Positions 42,514-51,970 are shown, numbered from the stretch's first letter. The stretch is DNA of 64,000 bases from Desulfosporosinus acidiphilus SJ4 (GCF_000255115.2 NC_018068.1:930001-994000), one strand, 5' to 3'. Notes: a model not told the origin generated them from the sequence alone. Numbers and translations: made by a program.

Positions 42514-44472
42514 ATGCCGAGTGACAAAAAGATTATTGAACTGGAACAAAAGGTTGTTGATCTCAAAGCCTCTTTAGCGACGATTCAGAAGGACAATGGA
42601 ATCTGGGATAGAGTATTTACTGAAAGTTATTGGGGTATGGTGGTTTGTGACGCCGAAAGTTTAGAGATTCTCAAGGTTAATCCAACCTATGCAAAAATGC
42701 ATGGTTATGGTCTTACAGAGTTGCTTGGCAGAACGGTCCATGAAGTATACTCTCCGGAGTCACTAAAAGAACTGCCGGATATTTTGGCAAGAATCCATTT
42801 ATACGGGCATAGTGCTTATAATACCGTTCATCTTCGCAAAGATGGGAGCCGATTCCCTGTTCATACAGACAGTTATGAAGTTGAGATCGAGGGGAGACGT
42901 TTAATCTCTGTCTCGATTTGGGATGTTACTGAGCTTGAACAGAACCAAAAGGAATTAGCCTTATACCGGGAGAGTTTAGAAGAACTAGTTAAATCGCGCA
43001 CCGAGGACCTTGAACGGACCAATGAAAAATTACAAATTGAGATGATTGGCAAAGAAACAGCCGAAAAGGATTTAGCTAAAGCGAATCAAGAGATGATAAA
43101 CACCTTGGAAAGTATAAGTGACGGTTTTATTGCGGTAAATCATCAATGGGTAATAACTTATGCCAATGAAGCCATTGCTAAAGCGCTTACCGGGCGCGGC
43201 CTGGATGGAAAGCTAGTAGGTACTGTTTTCGGCTTTGCGGATTGGCAAAGGAATCATCAAATGTTTTGGGACTCATGTCAAGAGGTTATGGTAGAGGGAG
43301 TACGTAAACGTTTTGAGTTTTATTCGAATTTGATGGAACATTGGCTTGAATGCAGCATTTATCCCACTGCGAACGGTATTTCGATTTTCTTTCGCTATAT
43401 AGATGAGAGGAAAAAGTTGGGGAAGGTTGTAGAAGAAGAACATCTCCGGCTTTATACACTTTTTAATGCTTTTCCCGGTTTGATTTATATTATTGAAGAA
43501 AATAATAAGATACGTTTTGCGAATCATAACTTTAAGAAGATCTTTGGGGATTGTGAAGGGCAATTTTGTCATACAGTTGTTGCAGGCTCATCTTCTCCAT
43601 GCCAGGACTGTGCTAAAGAAACAAGGGCAAGGGATTCAGTCTTGTCTCGAAGTGAATATTTGTATAATCATAGGTTATATGAAGTTTATACTCAGCCCTA
43701 CACCGATGTCGATGGAACGAGATTGTATTTTGCTGTGCTTATTGATATAACTGAACGTAAAAATGCTGACCGAGAATATTTACGTTTGGAACGCTTGAAC
43801 ATGGTTGGAGAAATGGCTGCCGGTATCGCTCATGAAGTAAGGAACCCATTGACGACTGTACGGGGATTTCTGCAGCTTCTTTCCACTAAGGATATCCCCC
43901 AACAGTATAGTGATTATTATAAAATAATGATTGAGGAATTAGATCGAGCAAATCTAATTATCACAGATTTTTTGAGCTTAGCCAGAGAAAAATCTCTGGA
44001 TTTCACGCTGGTCAATTTAGCTAAAATCGTCAATTCTCTTATGCCTCTTCTAAGTGCAGACGCCCTTAATCATGATAAAGAAATCACCTTGGAGCTGGAG
44101 CCTGTCTCTGACATTGAGGGGGACGAAAATGAACTTCGACAATTGCTTTTAAACTTAGCAAGAAATGGGTTTGAGGCCATGGGGCGGGGCGGAGTATTAA
44201 CGATAATAACCTTGGAAACTGATAATTATGTAATCCTGAAAATTTCCGATCAGGGCGGGGGCCTCGATCCCTACGTTCTGGAAAGGCTTGGGACCCCGTT
44301 TCTGACTACCAAAGAGGGAGGCACGGGTTTAGGGTTGGCGATATGTCAAAACATTGCAGTTCGGCATAATGCCCTTATGGAATTTGCTTCAGATACTTTG
44401 GGAACGACTGTAAGCATCAAATTTCCTTCAAGTAAAAAGGTTAAAAACCACGAGGACGAAATTCCAAGGTAG
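42514..44472 (+). CDS. soluble multi-PAS histidine kinase, sporulation-kinase type
   Basis: 652 residues, no membrane helix. An N-terminal coiled coil (about 5-30) is followed by PAS 1 (about 30-145), a second coiled coil (about 150-200), PAS 2 (about 200-310) and PAS 3 (about 315-425). HisKA has the phospho-acceptor His in GIAHEVRNPLTTVRG, the signature of Spo0-pathway kinases. The ATPase is at the end (LNLARNGFEAM, GGTGLGLAIC). PAS 3 holds four Cys and a His in FCHTVVAGSSSPCQDCA, a possible metal or redox site. It is an orphan kinase, so it probably feeds a phosphorelay such as Spo0A. The start follows GAGAAGAGTG. Confidence 0.9.
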   Translation: MPSDKKIIELEQKVVDLKASLATIQKDNGIWDRVFTESYWGMVVCDAESLEILKVNPTYAKMHGYGLTELLGRTVHEVYSPESLKELPDILARIHLYGHSAYNTVHLRKDGSRFPVHTDSYEVEIEGRRLISVSIWDVTELEQNQKELALYRESLEELVKSRTEDLERTNEKLQIEMIGKETAEKDLAKANQEMINTLESISDGFIAVNHQWVITYANEAIAKALTGRGLDGKLVGTVFGFADWQRNHQMFWDSCQEVMVEGVRKRFEFYSNLMEHWLECSIYPTANGISIFFRYIDERKKLGKVVEEEHLRLYTLFNAFPGLIYIIEENNKIRFANHNFKKIFGDCEGQFCHTVVAGSSSPCQDCAKETRARDSVLSRSEYLYNHRLYEVYTQPYTDVDGTRLYFAVLIDITERKNADREYLRLERLNMVGEMAAGIAHEVRNPLTTVRGFLQLLSTKDIPQQYSDYYKIMIEELDRANLIITDFLSLAREKSLDFTLVNLAKIVNSLMPLLSADALNHDKEITLELEPVSDIEGDENELRQLLLNLARNGFEAMGRGGVLTIITLETDNYVILKISDQGGGLDPYVLERLGTPFLTTKEGGTGLGLAICQNIAVRHNALMEFASDTLGTTVSIKFPSSKKVKNHEDEIPR

Positions 44473-44492
44473 GGATTCGTCCTCGAAGTTTT
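44451..44492 (+). terminator. terminator overlapping the end of the kinase gene
   Basis: CGAGGACGAA (44451-44460) lies in the last codons of the kinase gene, and its perfect partner TTCGTCCTCG (44476-44485) lies after the stop, followed by AAGTTTT. Confidence 0.65.
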
Positions 44493-44514
44493 ACAAGGCA
44501 AAATCAAAAGATGC

Positions 44515-44543
44515 TTGACAACGTGCCATTGCTTTAATAAATT
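44515..44543 (+). promoter_or_regulatory. promoter of the TrpR-family regulator
   Basis: A perfect TTGACA at 44515-44520 has a TAAATT -10 candidate 17 bases later (44538-44543). The start codon lies 33 bases further on. Confidence 0.5.
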
Positions 44544-44575
44544 AAAGGAAGAAAGTAACGGAGGTGGGTATATTA

Positions 44576-44878
44576 ATGTCAAGCGATGAGCGTTTGCGAA
44601 ATCCTTTAACCGACGCCTTGTTCGAGGCAATACTCTTGTTAAGAACAAAAGAAGAGTGTTACCGCTTTTTTGAAGATATTGCAACGATCGCTGAAATTAA
44701 AGCCCTGGCACAGCGTTTGGAAGTAGCTAAGATGTTAAACCGAAATGAGACATATACAGTCATTGAGAAAGAGACCGGAGTAAGCACAGCTACGATCAGC
44801 AGAGTTAAGCGCTGTTTGAATTTTGGAGCGGACGGATATCAGTTAATTTTGAGCCGTTTACAAGAACAAAAGGACTAA
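44576..44878 (+). CDS. yerC: TrpR-family regulator (YerC/YecD type, HisR-like)
   Basis: 100 residues from ATG 44576, after GGAGGTGGG. The all-helical fold has AEIKALAQRLEVAKMLNRNE and a helix-turn-helix TYTVIEKETGVSTATISRVK, typical of the YerC/YecD branch of the TrpR family. Members next to histidine genes in Gram-positives have been proposed as HisR, a histidine-responsive repressor. Here hisZ starts 81 bases downstream. The palindrome TTAGCGCTTTA-N6-TAAAGCGCTAA before hisG is a candidate operator. The role in histidine control is inference. Confidence 0.85.
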   Translation: MSSDERLRNPLTDALFEAILLLRTKEECYRFFEDIATIAEIKALAQRLEVAKMLNRNETYTVIEKETGVSTATISRVKRCLNFGADGYQLILSRLQEQKD

Positions 44879-44959
44879 GGTTTGAAATAAAGGAATTAGC
44901 GATTTTAAGCCTGAGCAAAATTGCCTATAATTAGCGCCATAATAAAGGAGACTACTACA

Positions 44960-46132
44960 ATGCTTAGAACGAATTTAGGACAACGTATTCCTGAGGGGAT
45001 GAGAGACCTGCTGCCTGAGGAAATTGCTTTGCAAGATCGTCTTGAGAGTGAAGTTCTCGCCCTTTTCCGGCAGTGGTCATACCAGAAAGTGTTAACTCCA
45101 ACGCTGGAATTCACAGCTTGTGTTCAGCCGGATGCTGAACAGGCTGATTCGCTCTACAAGTTTTTTGATCGTGAAGGACGAACGTTGGCTTTACGCCCGG
45201 AGTTGACGATTCCTATTGCCCGTCTGGTCAATACGCGTATGCGTGGGGCGAATTTTCCTCTTCGTTTGTGCTACGGTGCTGATGTTTTTCGCAATTCTTT
45301 GGTTAGGTTTCGGGAGTTCCGTCAAGTGGGAGTTGAACTGATAGGAGCAGACCAGGAACTGGCTGATGCAGAAGTGATCGCCTTGGCTGTTGAGTCCATA
45401 GCCGGCTTAGGTCTCAAGAATTACCAATTTAATCTCGGCCATATGGGCATCTTCTCGGGACTCTTATTAGAAGCGGGAGTGGATGAAAGTTTCCGGCAGA
45501 AATTAGAAGAGGCTTTGGCTCGAAAAGATATGGTGGGCGTAGAACGGTTAGTTCAACAAAGTGCTTTGCCTGAACGTGTTCAAGACTTATTGCTTCGCTT
45601 GCCCCATTTTCGGGGAGGCGAAGAAATTTTGGACGAAGTTCTGGACTGGAGTTCGCGTTCGACTATTCGGGAGGCTGTGGAGAGTTTAAGGCGTATTTAT
45701 CGTTATTTGAATGATTTTGGCGTTCAGGAGTATGTTTCTCTTGATTTAGGAATCCTAAGAGGCTTCTCTTATTATACGGGAGCAGTATTTGAAGGGTATG
45801 TGGCTGGGATTGGTTTTCCTGTGCTTGAGGGCGGACGCTATGATTCTTTATATTCTGATTTTGGAGTTTCTCATCCTGCAACAGGATTTGCTATACACTT
45901 AGGCAGTATGCTGGAACTCTTCCCTCTGCCTTCCGTTGCAGGAGCGGATATTTTAGTGTATGGATCTGATCCCAAACAAATAATCCGCGACTCTCGAGAA
46001 CTGAGAGCAAAGGGCAAAAAGGTAGAGATGGTTCTGGAAACGATGGATCGAGAGGCGGCTGAAAAAATCGCCAGGTTGAAAAATATTTTCCAAATTCAAC
46101 GGGCGGGAGAGGACGTGATAGAGAATGAATAA
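44960..46132 (+). CDS. hisZ: HisZ, regulatory subunit of ATP phosphoribosyltransferase
   Basis: 390 residues from ATG 44960, after AAAGGAG. It is a class II aminoacyl-tRNA synthetase-like fold resembling HisRS: motif 2 region FFDREGRTLALRPELTIPIAR, RLCYGADVFR, FREFRQVGVELIG and LGILRGFSYYTGAVFEGY. It lacks the C-terminal tRNA-binding domain, as HisZ does. It pairs with the short-form HisG at 47503 to form the HisGZ octamer that starts histidine synthesis and is inhibited by histidine. TATAAT at 44926-44931 is the likely -10. Its stop overlaps the next gene by 8 bp. Confidence 0.92.
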   Translation: MLRTNLGQRIPEGMRDLLPEEIALQDRLESEVLALFRQWSYQKVLTPTLEFTACVQPDAEQADSLYKFFDREGRTLALRPELTIPIARLVNTRMRGANFPLRLCYGADVFRNSLVRFREFRQVGVELIGADQELADAEVIALAVESIAGLGLKNYQFNLGHMGIFSGLLLEAGVDESFRQKLEEALARKDMVGVERLVQQSALPERVQDLLLRLPHFRGGEEILDEVLDWSSRSTIREAVESLRRIYRYLNDFGVQEYVSLDLGILRGFSYYTGAVFEGYVAGIGFPVLEGGRYDSLYSDFGVSHPATGFAIHLGSMLELFPLPSVAGADILVYGSDPKQIIRDSRELRAKGKKVEMVLETMDREAAEKIARLKNIFQIQRAGEDVIENE

Positions 46133-47204
46133 ACTTGCAGTTCTCACAGGCGGAGGGGATTGCCCGGGGTTAAACGCGGTAATTCGTGCCGTTGTCAGAA
46201 GCGCAAACCAGTATGGCCTTGAAGTTTTGGGAATTAGAGACGGCTTTCACGGAGCAGTGGAAGGTGATTTTGTTCCCTTGAGTTTGGCCGATGTTTCAGG
46301 AATTCTGCCGCGGGGAGGCACGATTCTTGGCACGACGAACCGGGATAATCCCTTTCAGTATATGACTAAAGTCAATGGGGTAAGTCAGCCCCTTGATCGT
46401 TCCGAGGATGTTCTCAGAAATCTCAAGGGTGCCGGTGTCGATGCCTTATTAGCCATCGGTGGAGATGGAAGTTTGAATATCTCCTTGAAATTTGCGGACA
46501 AGGGGTTTCCCGTTATTGGAATCCCTAAAACCATTGATAATGATCTCATGGCTACAGATCAAACCTTCGGCTTTCAGACGGCTGTAGAAACGGCTCAGGA
46601 AGCCTTAGACCGCCTTCATACCACTGCAGAATCCCATCATAGGGTTATGATTCTTGAAGTTATGGGACGTTACGCCGGATGGATTGCCCTTTACGCAGGA
46701 GTTGCAGGAGGTGCTGATGTCATTTTGATTCCGGAGATTCCCTATAATCTTGCCAGAATCGCCTATTCTGTTCAGCAGCGGGCCAAACAAGGAAAGAAAT
46801 TTAGTATTATTGTTGTGGCTGAAGGGGCAAAACCATCCGGCGGTGAAATGGTCGTTGAACGATTGTTTCCAGGACGTACTGATCCGGTTAAATTAGGGGG
46901 AATTGGCGTTAAAATAGGTGAGGATTTGGAAAAGCATTTTGGTTTAGAAACCCGAGTAACGGTGCTTGGGCATCTTCAGCGGGGAGGTTCCCCCAATTCT
47001 TATGACAGGGTATTAGCTACACGCTATGGTGTAGCCGCGGTGGATGCTGCCCTGGAGGGTAAATTCGGGATAATGGTTGCTCTTCAGGGAAGGGAAATTG
47101 TACACGTGCCGCTGCATCAAGCGGTAGACCAATTAAAGCTTGTACCTCTTAATGATCCTATCCTGATAGCAGCGCGCGCTATGGGAATTGAAATGGGAGA
47201 CTAA
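46125..47204 (+). CDS. pfkA: 6-phosphofructokinase, mixed ATP/PPi-type signature
   Basis: 359 residues, longer than E. coli PfkA (320). N-terminal GGGDCPGLNAVIRAVV, phosphate-donor site GGDGS (Gly at the position where strict PPi enzymes have Asp), catalytic PKTIDNDL with Lys where ATP enzymes have Gly, fructose-6-P site EVMGRYAGW, and LGHLQRGGSPNSYDR. Gly in the first and Lys in the second determinant correspond to the mixed-substrate group III, so the phosphoryl donor cannot be decided by sequence alone. The start overlaps hisZ by 8 bp, so a glycolytic enzyme is translationally coupled to a histidine gene. Confidence 0.92.
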   Translation: MNKLAVLTGGGDCPGLNAVIRAVVRSANQYGLEVLGIRDGFHGAVEGDFVPLSLADVSGILPRGGTILGTTNRDNPFQYMTKVNGVSQPLDRSEDVLRNLKGAGVDALLAIGGDGSLNISLKFADKGFPVIGIPKTIDNDLMATDQTFGFQTAVETAQEALDRLHTTAESHHRVMILEVMGRYAGWIALYAGVAGGADVILIPEIPYNLARIAYSVQQRAKQGKKFSIIVVAEGAKPSGGEMVVERLFPGRTDPVKLGGIGVKIGEDLEKHFGLETRVTVLGHLQRGGSPNSYDRVLATRYGVAAVDAALEGKFGIMVALQGREIVHVPLHQAVDQLKLVPLNDPILIAARAMGIEMGD

Positions 47205-47226
47205 AATAGATGTTGGATAAGCCAAG

Positions 47227-47274
47227 GGGTGCTGCCAAAAGAACTTCAGTGTTCGTTTAGCAGTACCCTTTTTC
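47227..47274 (+). terminator. terminator after hisZ-pfkA
   Basis: 47227-47244 pairs with 47251-47268 (GGGTGCTGCC with GGCAGTACCC-type wobble pairs), followed by TTTTTCTG. It separates hisZ-pfkA from the hisG operon. Confidence 0.75.
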
Positions 47275-47403
47275 TGCTCTTTACTAACCAAATAGAAGCT
47301 GCTACTAACTTCCACATCTAAGCATGGTAGAGGTGGGAAAAACATTTACAATCGAGGTCAACTTAGGTCAACATAATGTTTTCCTTAACTTTTATAAAAG
47401 GTG

Positions 47404-47471
47404 TTGCCAGGAAGTAGGATGATTGGTATAATACTATTATATTTTAGCGCTTTACCAAACTAAAGCGCTAA
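47404..47471 (+). promoter_or_regulatory. hisG operon promoter with operator-like inverted repeat
   Basis: TTGCCA (47404-47409), a 17-base spacer and TATAAT (47427-47432) make a strong promoter. The predicted start near 47439 is followed at once by TTAGCGCTTTA (47444-47454), CCAAAC and TAAAGCGCTAA (47461-47471), a perfect 11-bp inverted repeat. The position right after the start site fits a repressor operator. TTAGCG also occurs at 44896 and 44931 around the hisZ promoter. Confidence 0.65.
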
Positions 47472-47502
47472 AGAATGAAGAGCCGGAGAAAGGGGAAGCC
47501 CA

Positions 47503-48195
47503 GTGGAAAATGATTTTTTAACAATTGCCTTACCCAAAGGAAAACTGCTTATCGACTCGATCCAACGATTGAGCCGTATCGGAATAGATTGTGATCATGT
47601 TAACGAAGACTCTAGAAAGCTTTTCTATGATCTTCCCCAGAGTAAAGTGAAGATTATTATTTGCCGGGCGACCGATATACCGACCTACGTTGAATATGGG
47701 GCTGCCGATCTGGGAATCGCCGGTAAAGATACGCTTTTAGAGGAAAATAAAGATGTCATTGAATTACTGGATTTAAAATTTGGCTATTGCCGCTTCGTTG
47801 TAGCTATGCCGGAAGGGAGTGTTCCGCCGAAACTTCCTAACGGGGAGTACGATTTGAGCGGATTGAACCATCAAAGAGTCGCAACGAAATTCCCGAGAGT
47901 GGCGGAAACATTTTTCAGCGAGATAGGCATGCAAGTAAATCCCATTAAACTTCATGGCAACATTGAACTTGCTCCCTGTGTCGGTCTGGCAGAAATGATT
48001 GTTGATATTGTATCAACGGGTAAAACCTTGCGAGAGAACCATCTGGTGGAGGTTGCGCCGATACTTGATGCCACCTCGCGTTTGATCGCTAATAGAGTAG
48101 CTTATCGTATGAAGTATGAAAGAATTATGGATATTGCGGGAAAGCTGCGCAATGATATGAATGAAGTAGCTAATGAGGGAGGGAGCAGTACGTGA
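47503..48195 (+). CDS. hisG: HisG, ATP phosphoribosyltransferase catalytic subunit (short form)
   Basis: 230 residues from GTG 47503, after GAGAAAGGGG. Motifs: IALPKGKLL at the N-terminus, [31 protein letters not shown] and PRPP-loop [19 protein letters not shown]-type ([20 protein letters not shown]). It lacks the about 80-residue C-terminal ACT-like regulatory domain of long HisG, consistent with its need for HisZ. It condenses ATP and PRPP, the first step of histidine synthesis. It overlaps hisD by 4 bp. Confidence 0.95.
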   Translation: MENDFLTIALPKGKLLIDSIQRLSRIGIDCDHVNEDSRKLFYDLPQSKVKIIICRATDIPTYVEYGAADLGIAGKDTLLEENKDVIELLDLKFGYCRFVVAMPEGSVPPKLPNGEYDLSGLNHQRVATKFPRVAETFFSEIGMQVNPIKLHGNIELAPCVGLAEMIVDIVSTGKTLRENHLVEVAPILDATSRLIANRVAYRMKYERIMDIAGKLRNDMNEVANEGGSST

Positions 48196-49484
48196 AAGTA
48201 GAGAATTTAAAAGACATTAATTTAAAACGTCTCACACGAAAATCTTATGGAGATGATAAAGCCCTTGAACTGCGTGTTGCTGAGATTTTAGAGAGCGTTT
48301 GTGAAAAGGGAGATGAGGCACTTTATGAGATGACAGAGAAATTTGATCATGTCAACCTGCGCCATGAGGGGTTAAAGGTTACCGCTGAGGAACTTCAAGG
48401 GGCTTACCGTGACGTTGGTGACAATTTTTTGCAGGCTTTACGCAGGGCAAAGGGGAACATCCTGCGCTACCATGAGAAACAAAAGCGCATCTCTTGGTTA
48501 GAACCGGATTCTGATGGAAGCATTTTGGGACAGCTTTTATTGCCGCTCCAGCGGGTTGGGATTTATGTGCCCGGCGGCACAGCTTCCTATCCATCGTCGG
48601 TACTGATGAATGCGTTGCCGGCAGTTGTTGCGGGTGTTAAAGAAATTGTAATGGTCAGTCCGCCCCGTCCGGACGGTACGCTGCTGCCTGAAGTATTAGT
48701 AGCTGCCGCAGAGGCAGGAGTGACTGAGATCTATAAAGTTGGAGGAGCTCAGGGGATTGCGGCTTTGGCCTACGGGACTGAGAGCATCTTCCGGGTTGAT
48801 AAAATTACCGGACCGGGTAATATTTACGTGACCTTAGCTAAAAAGCAGGTTTTTGGCACCGTGGATATTGATATGCTGGCGGGACCCAGTGAAATACTGA
48901 TCTTAGCCGATGAAAGCGGGAAAGCTGAAGAGTTAGCCGCTGATCTGTTGTCTCAGGCCGAGCATGATCGTCTTGCCTCCGCGATTTTAGTATCACCATC
49001 CCGTGATCTTCTGGAGGAAACCGTGAAAGAGGTAGAGAGGCAGCTGGAAGATTTGCCGCGGGGGGAAATCGCCCGTGCATCTTGGGAAACCTATGGTGCA
49101 GCTATTTGGGTTAACGATGTGAGTGAAGGTCTGGCTTTAGCGAACGAAATTGCCCCTGAGCATTTTGAACTGGTGGTCAAAGATCCTTACTCTTGGTTAG
49201 GACAGGTGAAAAACGTCGGGGCAGTGTTTTTAGGCAGGTATTCCCCAGAACCGGTGGGTGATTACTTTGCCGGACCTAATCATGTGTTACCTACCGGCGG
49301 AACAGCCAGATTTTATTCTCCCCTCAATGTTGATACCTTTATGAAGAAGGTGAGTGTTATTTCGTATTCCGAAGAAGCTCTCAAGCGAGATGCTCAACAG
49401 ATAGCTCTGCTTGCCCGCCGCGAAGGTCTGGAAGCTCATGCCCGTGCTGTTGAAGTGCGAGTTAAGCGCAACCTTTCCTTGTAA
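48192..49484 (+). CDS. hisD: HisD, histidinol dehydrogenase
   Basis: 430 residues, the normal length. Motifs: [59 protein letters not shown] (zinc and catalytic residues), [12 protein letters not shown] with catalytic Glu/His, and [12 protein letters not shown]. It catalyses the last two NAD-dependent oxidations from L-histidinol to L-histidine, using zinc. GTG 48192 overlaps the hisG stop, so the two are coupled. Confidence 0.96.
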   Translation: MKVENLKDINLKRLTRKSYGDDKALELRVAEILESVCEKGDEALYEMTEKFDHVNLRHEGLKVTAEELQGAYRDVGDNFLQALRRAKGNILRYHEKQKRISWLEPDSDGSILGQLLLPLQRVGIYVPGGTASYPSSVLMNALPAVVAGVKEIVMVSPPRPDGTLLPEVLVAAAEAGVTEIYKVGGAQGIAALAYGTESIFRVDKITGPGNIYVTLAKKQVFGTVDIDMLAGPSEILILADESGKAEELAADLLSQAEHDRLASAILVSPSRDLLEETVKEVERQLEDLPRGEIARASWETYGAAIWVNDVSEGLALANEIAPEHFELVVKDPYSWLGQVKNVGAVFLGRYSPEPVGDYFAGPNHVLPTGGTARFYSPLNVDTFMKKVSVISYSEEALKRDAQQIALLARREGLEAHARAVEVRVKRNLSL

Positions 49485-49554
49485 TTGCATAAATGGAACA
49501 AGTATCAATTGAGAAGAGTTCATAAAGACGGATTAAGGAAGGAGCCATACTCCT

Positions 49555-50628
49555 ATGGGAATGATGGTAAACCAAATTGAGGAACTTGTGCGTCCGGAGG
49601 TGCGGAAGTTCGTTCCTTATAAAGCAAATCATATGCCCCAGTGCATTACTCTTGATGCTAATGAAAACCCTTTTCCTTGGCCGGAGGGTATGCGGGAAAA
49701 ATTATATGCCGCCAACATACCTTTTAACCGTTATCCCGACGGAATGGCACAAGAGCTGAAACAGGCAATTGCGGGGTACGTACGGCTATCTCCTGAAGGA
49801 ATCTTGGTTGGCAACGGTTCTGATGAATTAATTCAGCTCCTCCTTCTCACCTTTGGCGGAGGCGGAAAATCAATGGTTATCCATCCGCCGACCTTCAGTA
49901 TGTATCAAATTGCTGCTCGTTTGACAAGTACGGCGGTTTTAGAAGTTCCTTTGCTGGAGGGCCTTTATTTGGACGTGGAGAAAATGTTAAAAGCGGCACA
50001 GTCTCCGGATGTTCATGTGCTGATTATTTGTAATCCTAATAATCCAACAGGTTCTCTGTTTCCACGGGAAGATATTTTAAAGCTTGTGAGGGAAAGCGGC
50101 AAAATTGTGGTGGTTGATGAAGCTTACGCAGAATTTTCCGGGGAAACTCTAATTCCTGAGCTGGCGAATTACCCTAACTTAGTAATCCTGAGGACTTTTT
50201 CCAAGGCTTTTGGTATGGCAGGCCTTCGTTTGGGGTACTTGCTCGGTCAACCCGGAACGATCGACTTAGTGAATCGTACCCGGGCCCCCTTTAATGTAAA
50301 CTCTCTGAGTCAGAAGGCCGGGATTCTTGCCTTAGAATATCTGCCGGAATATCATAAGCAAATTGAGATTGTTACGTTGGAAATTCAAAAACTCTATCAA
50401 GGGTTATCCCTGGTTCCTGGGCTTAAGGTATTTCCGACAAAGGCTAATTTTATTCTCTTTCAACCGAAGGATGCGGATCGTTGGGTTAAGGAACTTTTGC
50501 AGAGAGGTTTTCTTGTCCGCAATATGGGCAATCTGCCGGTCCTTGGCAGTTGTTTGCGTATCAGTGCCGGTTTGCCGGAAGAAAATGAGAAGTTTTTAAA
50601 GGCTGTTGCAGAAATTAATCGGCTCTAG
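49555..50628 (+). CDS. hisC: HisC, histidinol-phosphate aminotransferase
   Basis: 357 residues, fold type I PLP enzyme. Visible motifs: LDANENPFPWP near the start, GNGSDELIQLL, CNPNNPTGSLF, VVDEAYAEFSG with PLP-contacting Asp and Tyr, TFSKAFGMAGLRLGY with the Schiff-base Lys, and CLRISAGLPEEN with the substrate-carboxylate Arg. It converts imidazole acetol phosphate and glutamate to histidinol phosphate and 2-oxoglutarate. The start follows AAGGAAGGAG. It lies 70 bp after hisD. Confidence 0.95.
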   Translation: MGMMVNQIEELVRPEVRKFVPYKANHMPQCITLDANENPFPWPEGMREKLYAANIPFNRYPDGMAQELKQAIAGYVRLSPEGILVGNGSDELIQLLLLTFGGGGKSMVIHPPTFSMYQIAARLTSTAVLEVPLLEGLYLDVEKMLKAAQSPDVHVLIICNPNNPTGSLFPREDILKLVRESGKIVVVDEAYAEFSGETLIPELANYPNLVILRTFSKAFGMAGLRLGYLLGQPGTIDLVNRTRAPFNVNSLSQKAGILALEYLPEYHKQIEIVTLEIQKLYQGLSLVPGLKVFPTKANFILFQPKDADRWVKELLQRGFLVRNMGNLPVLGSCLRISAGLPEENEKFLKAVAEINRL

Positions 50629-50723
50629 GTTTTAGGGTTAAGAAGTTGAGAAATGAAATAACAGGTGTTAATGAAATTATTCGTATCCGTCTTGTTTAAC
50701 ATGGGTTTCGAGAGGAGAACATT

Positions 50724-51308
50724 ATGCGGGAAGCGTTTATTGAACGAAAAACAAAAGAAACTGAGATTCGTGTCCGACTGAACCTTGATGGGGCGGGAGA
50801 CGCTCAGGCAGAGACAGGGATTGGTTTTTTTAATCATATGCTGACAGCCTTTGCCCGATTTGCTTATTTCGATCTTGAGTTAAAAGCCAGCGGCGATTTG
50901 GAAGTCGATGCCCACCACACCATTGAAGATTGTGGAATTGTATTGGGGCAGGCCTTGAAGGAAGCCTGCGGCAACAAGGCGGGAATTGAACGGATTGGCG
51001 AGACGCTGCTCCCCATGGACGAGGCCTTGGTTCAAGTTGCCCTTGATTTCTCCAACAGACCCTATTTAGTATGGGATATAAAGCCTTCTGAAGGAATGGT
51101 CGGCCAGTTTCCCTTTGAAATGGCAGAGGAATTCTTTCGGGCCTTCGCTGTACATAGCGGATTAACGCTGCATATTCGGCAAATTTCCGGAAAAAATCTT
51201 CATCATATCCTTGAAGCAGTATTTAAAGGTGTGGGGAGAGCCCTAGGTTTGGCTCTGCGTGAAAATCCACGCTTTAGCGGTATTCTTTCAACAAAAGGGG
51301 TTCTCTAA
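50724..51308 (+). CDS. hisB: HisB, imidazoleglycerol-phosphate dehydratase
   Basis: 194 residues, single-function form without the phosphatase domain of enteric HisB. Metal-binding motifs GFFNHMLTAFARF, DAHHTIEDCGIVLGQAL and HHILEAVFKGVGRAL provide the His/Glu ligands of the di-manganese centre. ATG 50724 follows GAGAGGAG. It dehydrates imidazoleglycerol phosphate to imidazole acetol phosphate. No histidinol-phosphatase gene lies in this cluster, so that step is encoded elsewhere. Confidence 0.95.
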   Translation: MREAFIERKTKETEIRVRLNLDGAGDAQAETGIGFFNHMLTAFARFAYFDLELKASGDLEVDAHHTIEDCGIVLGQALKEACGNKAGIERIGETLLPMDEALVQVALDFSNRPYLVWDIKPSEGMVGQFPFEMAEEFFRAFAVHSGLTLHIRQISGKNLHHILEAVFKGVGRALGLALRENPRFSGILSTKGVL

Positions 51309-51340
51309 AAGACTCAATTGCGTTCCGGGAGGTATGGAAA

Positions 51341-51970
51341 GTGATAGGAATTGTGGATTATGGGCGTGGAAACTTGAGAAGTGTCGAAAAAGCTTTGGAA
51401 AAAGTGGGCTTTGAAGCTAAGATTATGACTGCTCCGCGAGACTTGCAAACTGTTGATGGTGTTATCCTGCCGGGAGTAGGGGCTTTTGCTGATGCTATGG
51501 AAGGCTTGAAGCAGGGGGAATGGATTGAGCCAATCGTTGAATTTGCCCGTTCCGGCCGCCCCTTTTTGGGAATTTGTCTCGGGATGCAGGTGCTCTATGA
51601 GGTTGGAGAAGAACATGGCGAACACGCCGGCTTAGGACTCCTCGCCGGACGGGTGGTTAAATTTCCGCCGGGCAGAAAAGTTCCTCACATGGGGTGGAAC
51701 AGTGTTTCTTTGCTTCAACCTTCGCGCTTGTTAGAAGAGATTCCCAGCGAATCCTACTTTTATTTTGTGCATTCCTTTTATGTTCTGCCTGAGGATTCGC
51801 AGGATATCCTTGGTACCAGCGATTATGGAATTGTTTTTCCGGCCGTTGTCGGCAAAGATAATGTTTGGGGAGCTCAGTTCCACCCGGAAAAGTCAAGTCC
51901 TTGGGGGCTTCAGTTACTGTCTAATTTCGGAAAGTTGGTGAACGAGTATGCTGCTCTTTCCAGCAATTGA
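51341..51970 (+). CDS. hisH: HisH, glutamine amidotransferase subunit of IGP synthase
   Basis: 209 residues from GTG 51341, after CGGGAGG. Class I amidotransferase with catalytic Cys in FLGICLGMQVLYE and His/Glu in QFHPEKSS. N-terminal IGIVDYGRGNLRSVEKAL is the family signature. It makes ammonia from glutamine and channels it to HisF. Its last 23 bp overlap the start of hisA. Confidence 0.95.
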   Translation: MIGIVDYGRGNLRSVEKALEKVGFEAKIMTAPRDLQTVDGVILPGVGAFADAMEGLKQGEWIEPIVEFARSGRPFLGICLGMQVLYEVGEEHGEHAGLGLLAGRVVKFPPGRKVPHMGWNSVSLLQPSRLLEEIPSESYFYFVHSFYVLPEDSQDILGTSDYGIVFPAVVGKDNVWGAQFHPEKSSPWGLQLLSNFGKLVNEYAALSSN

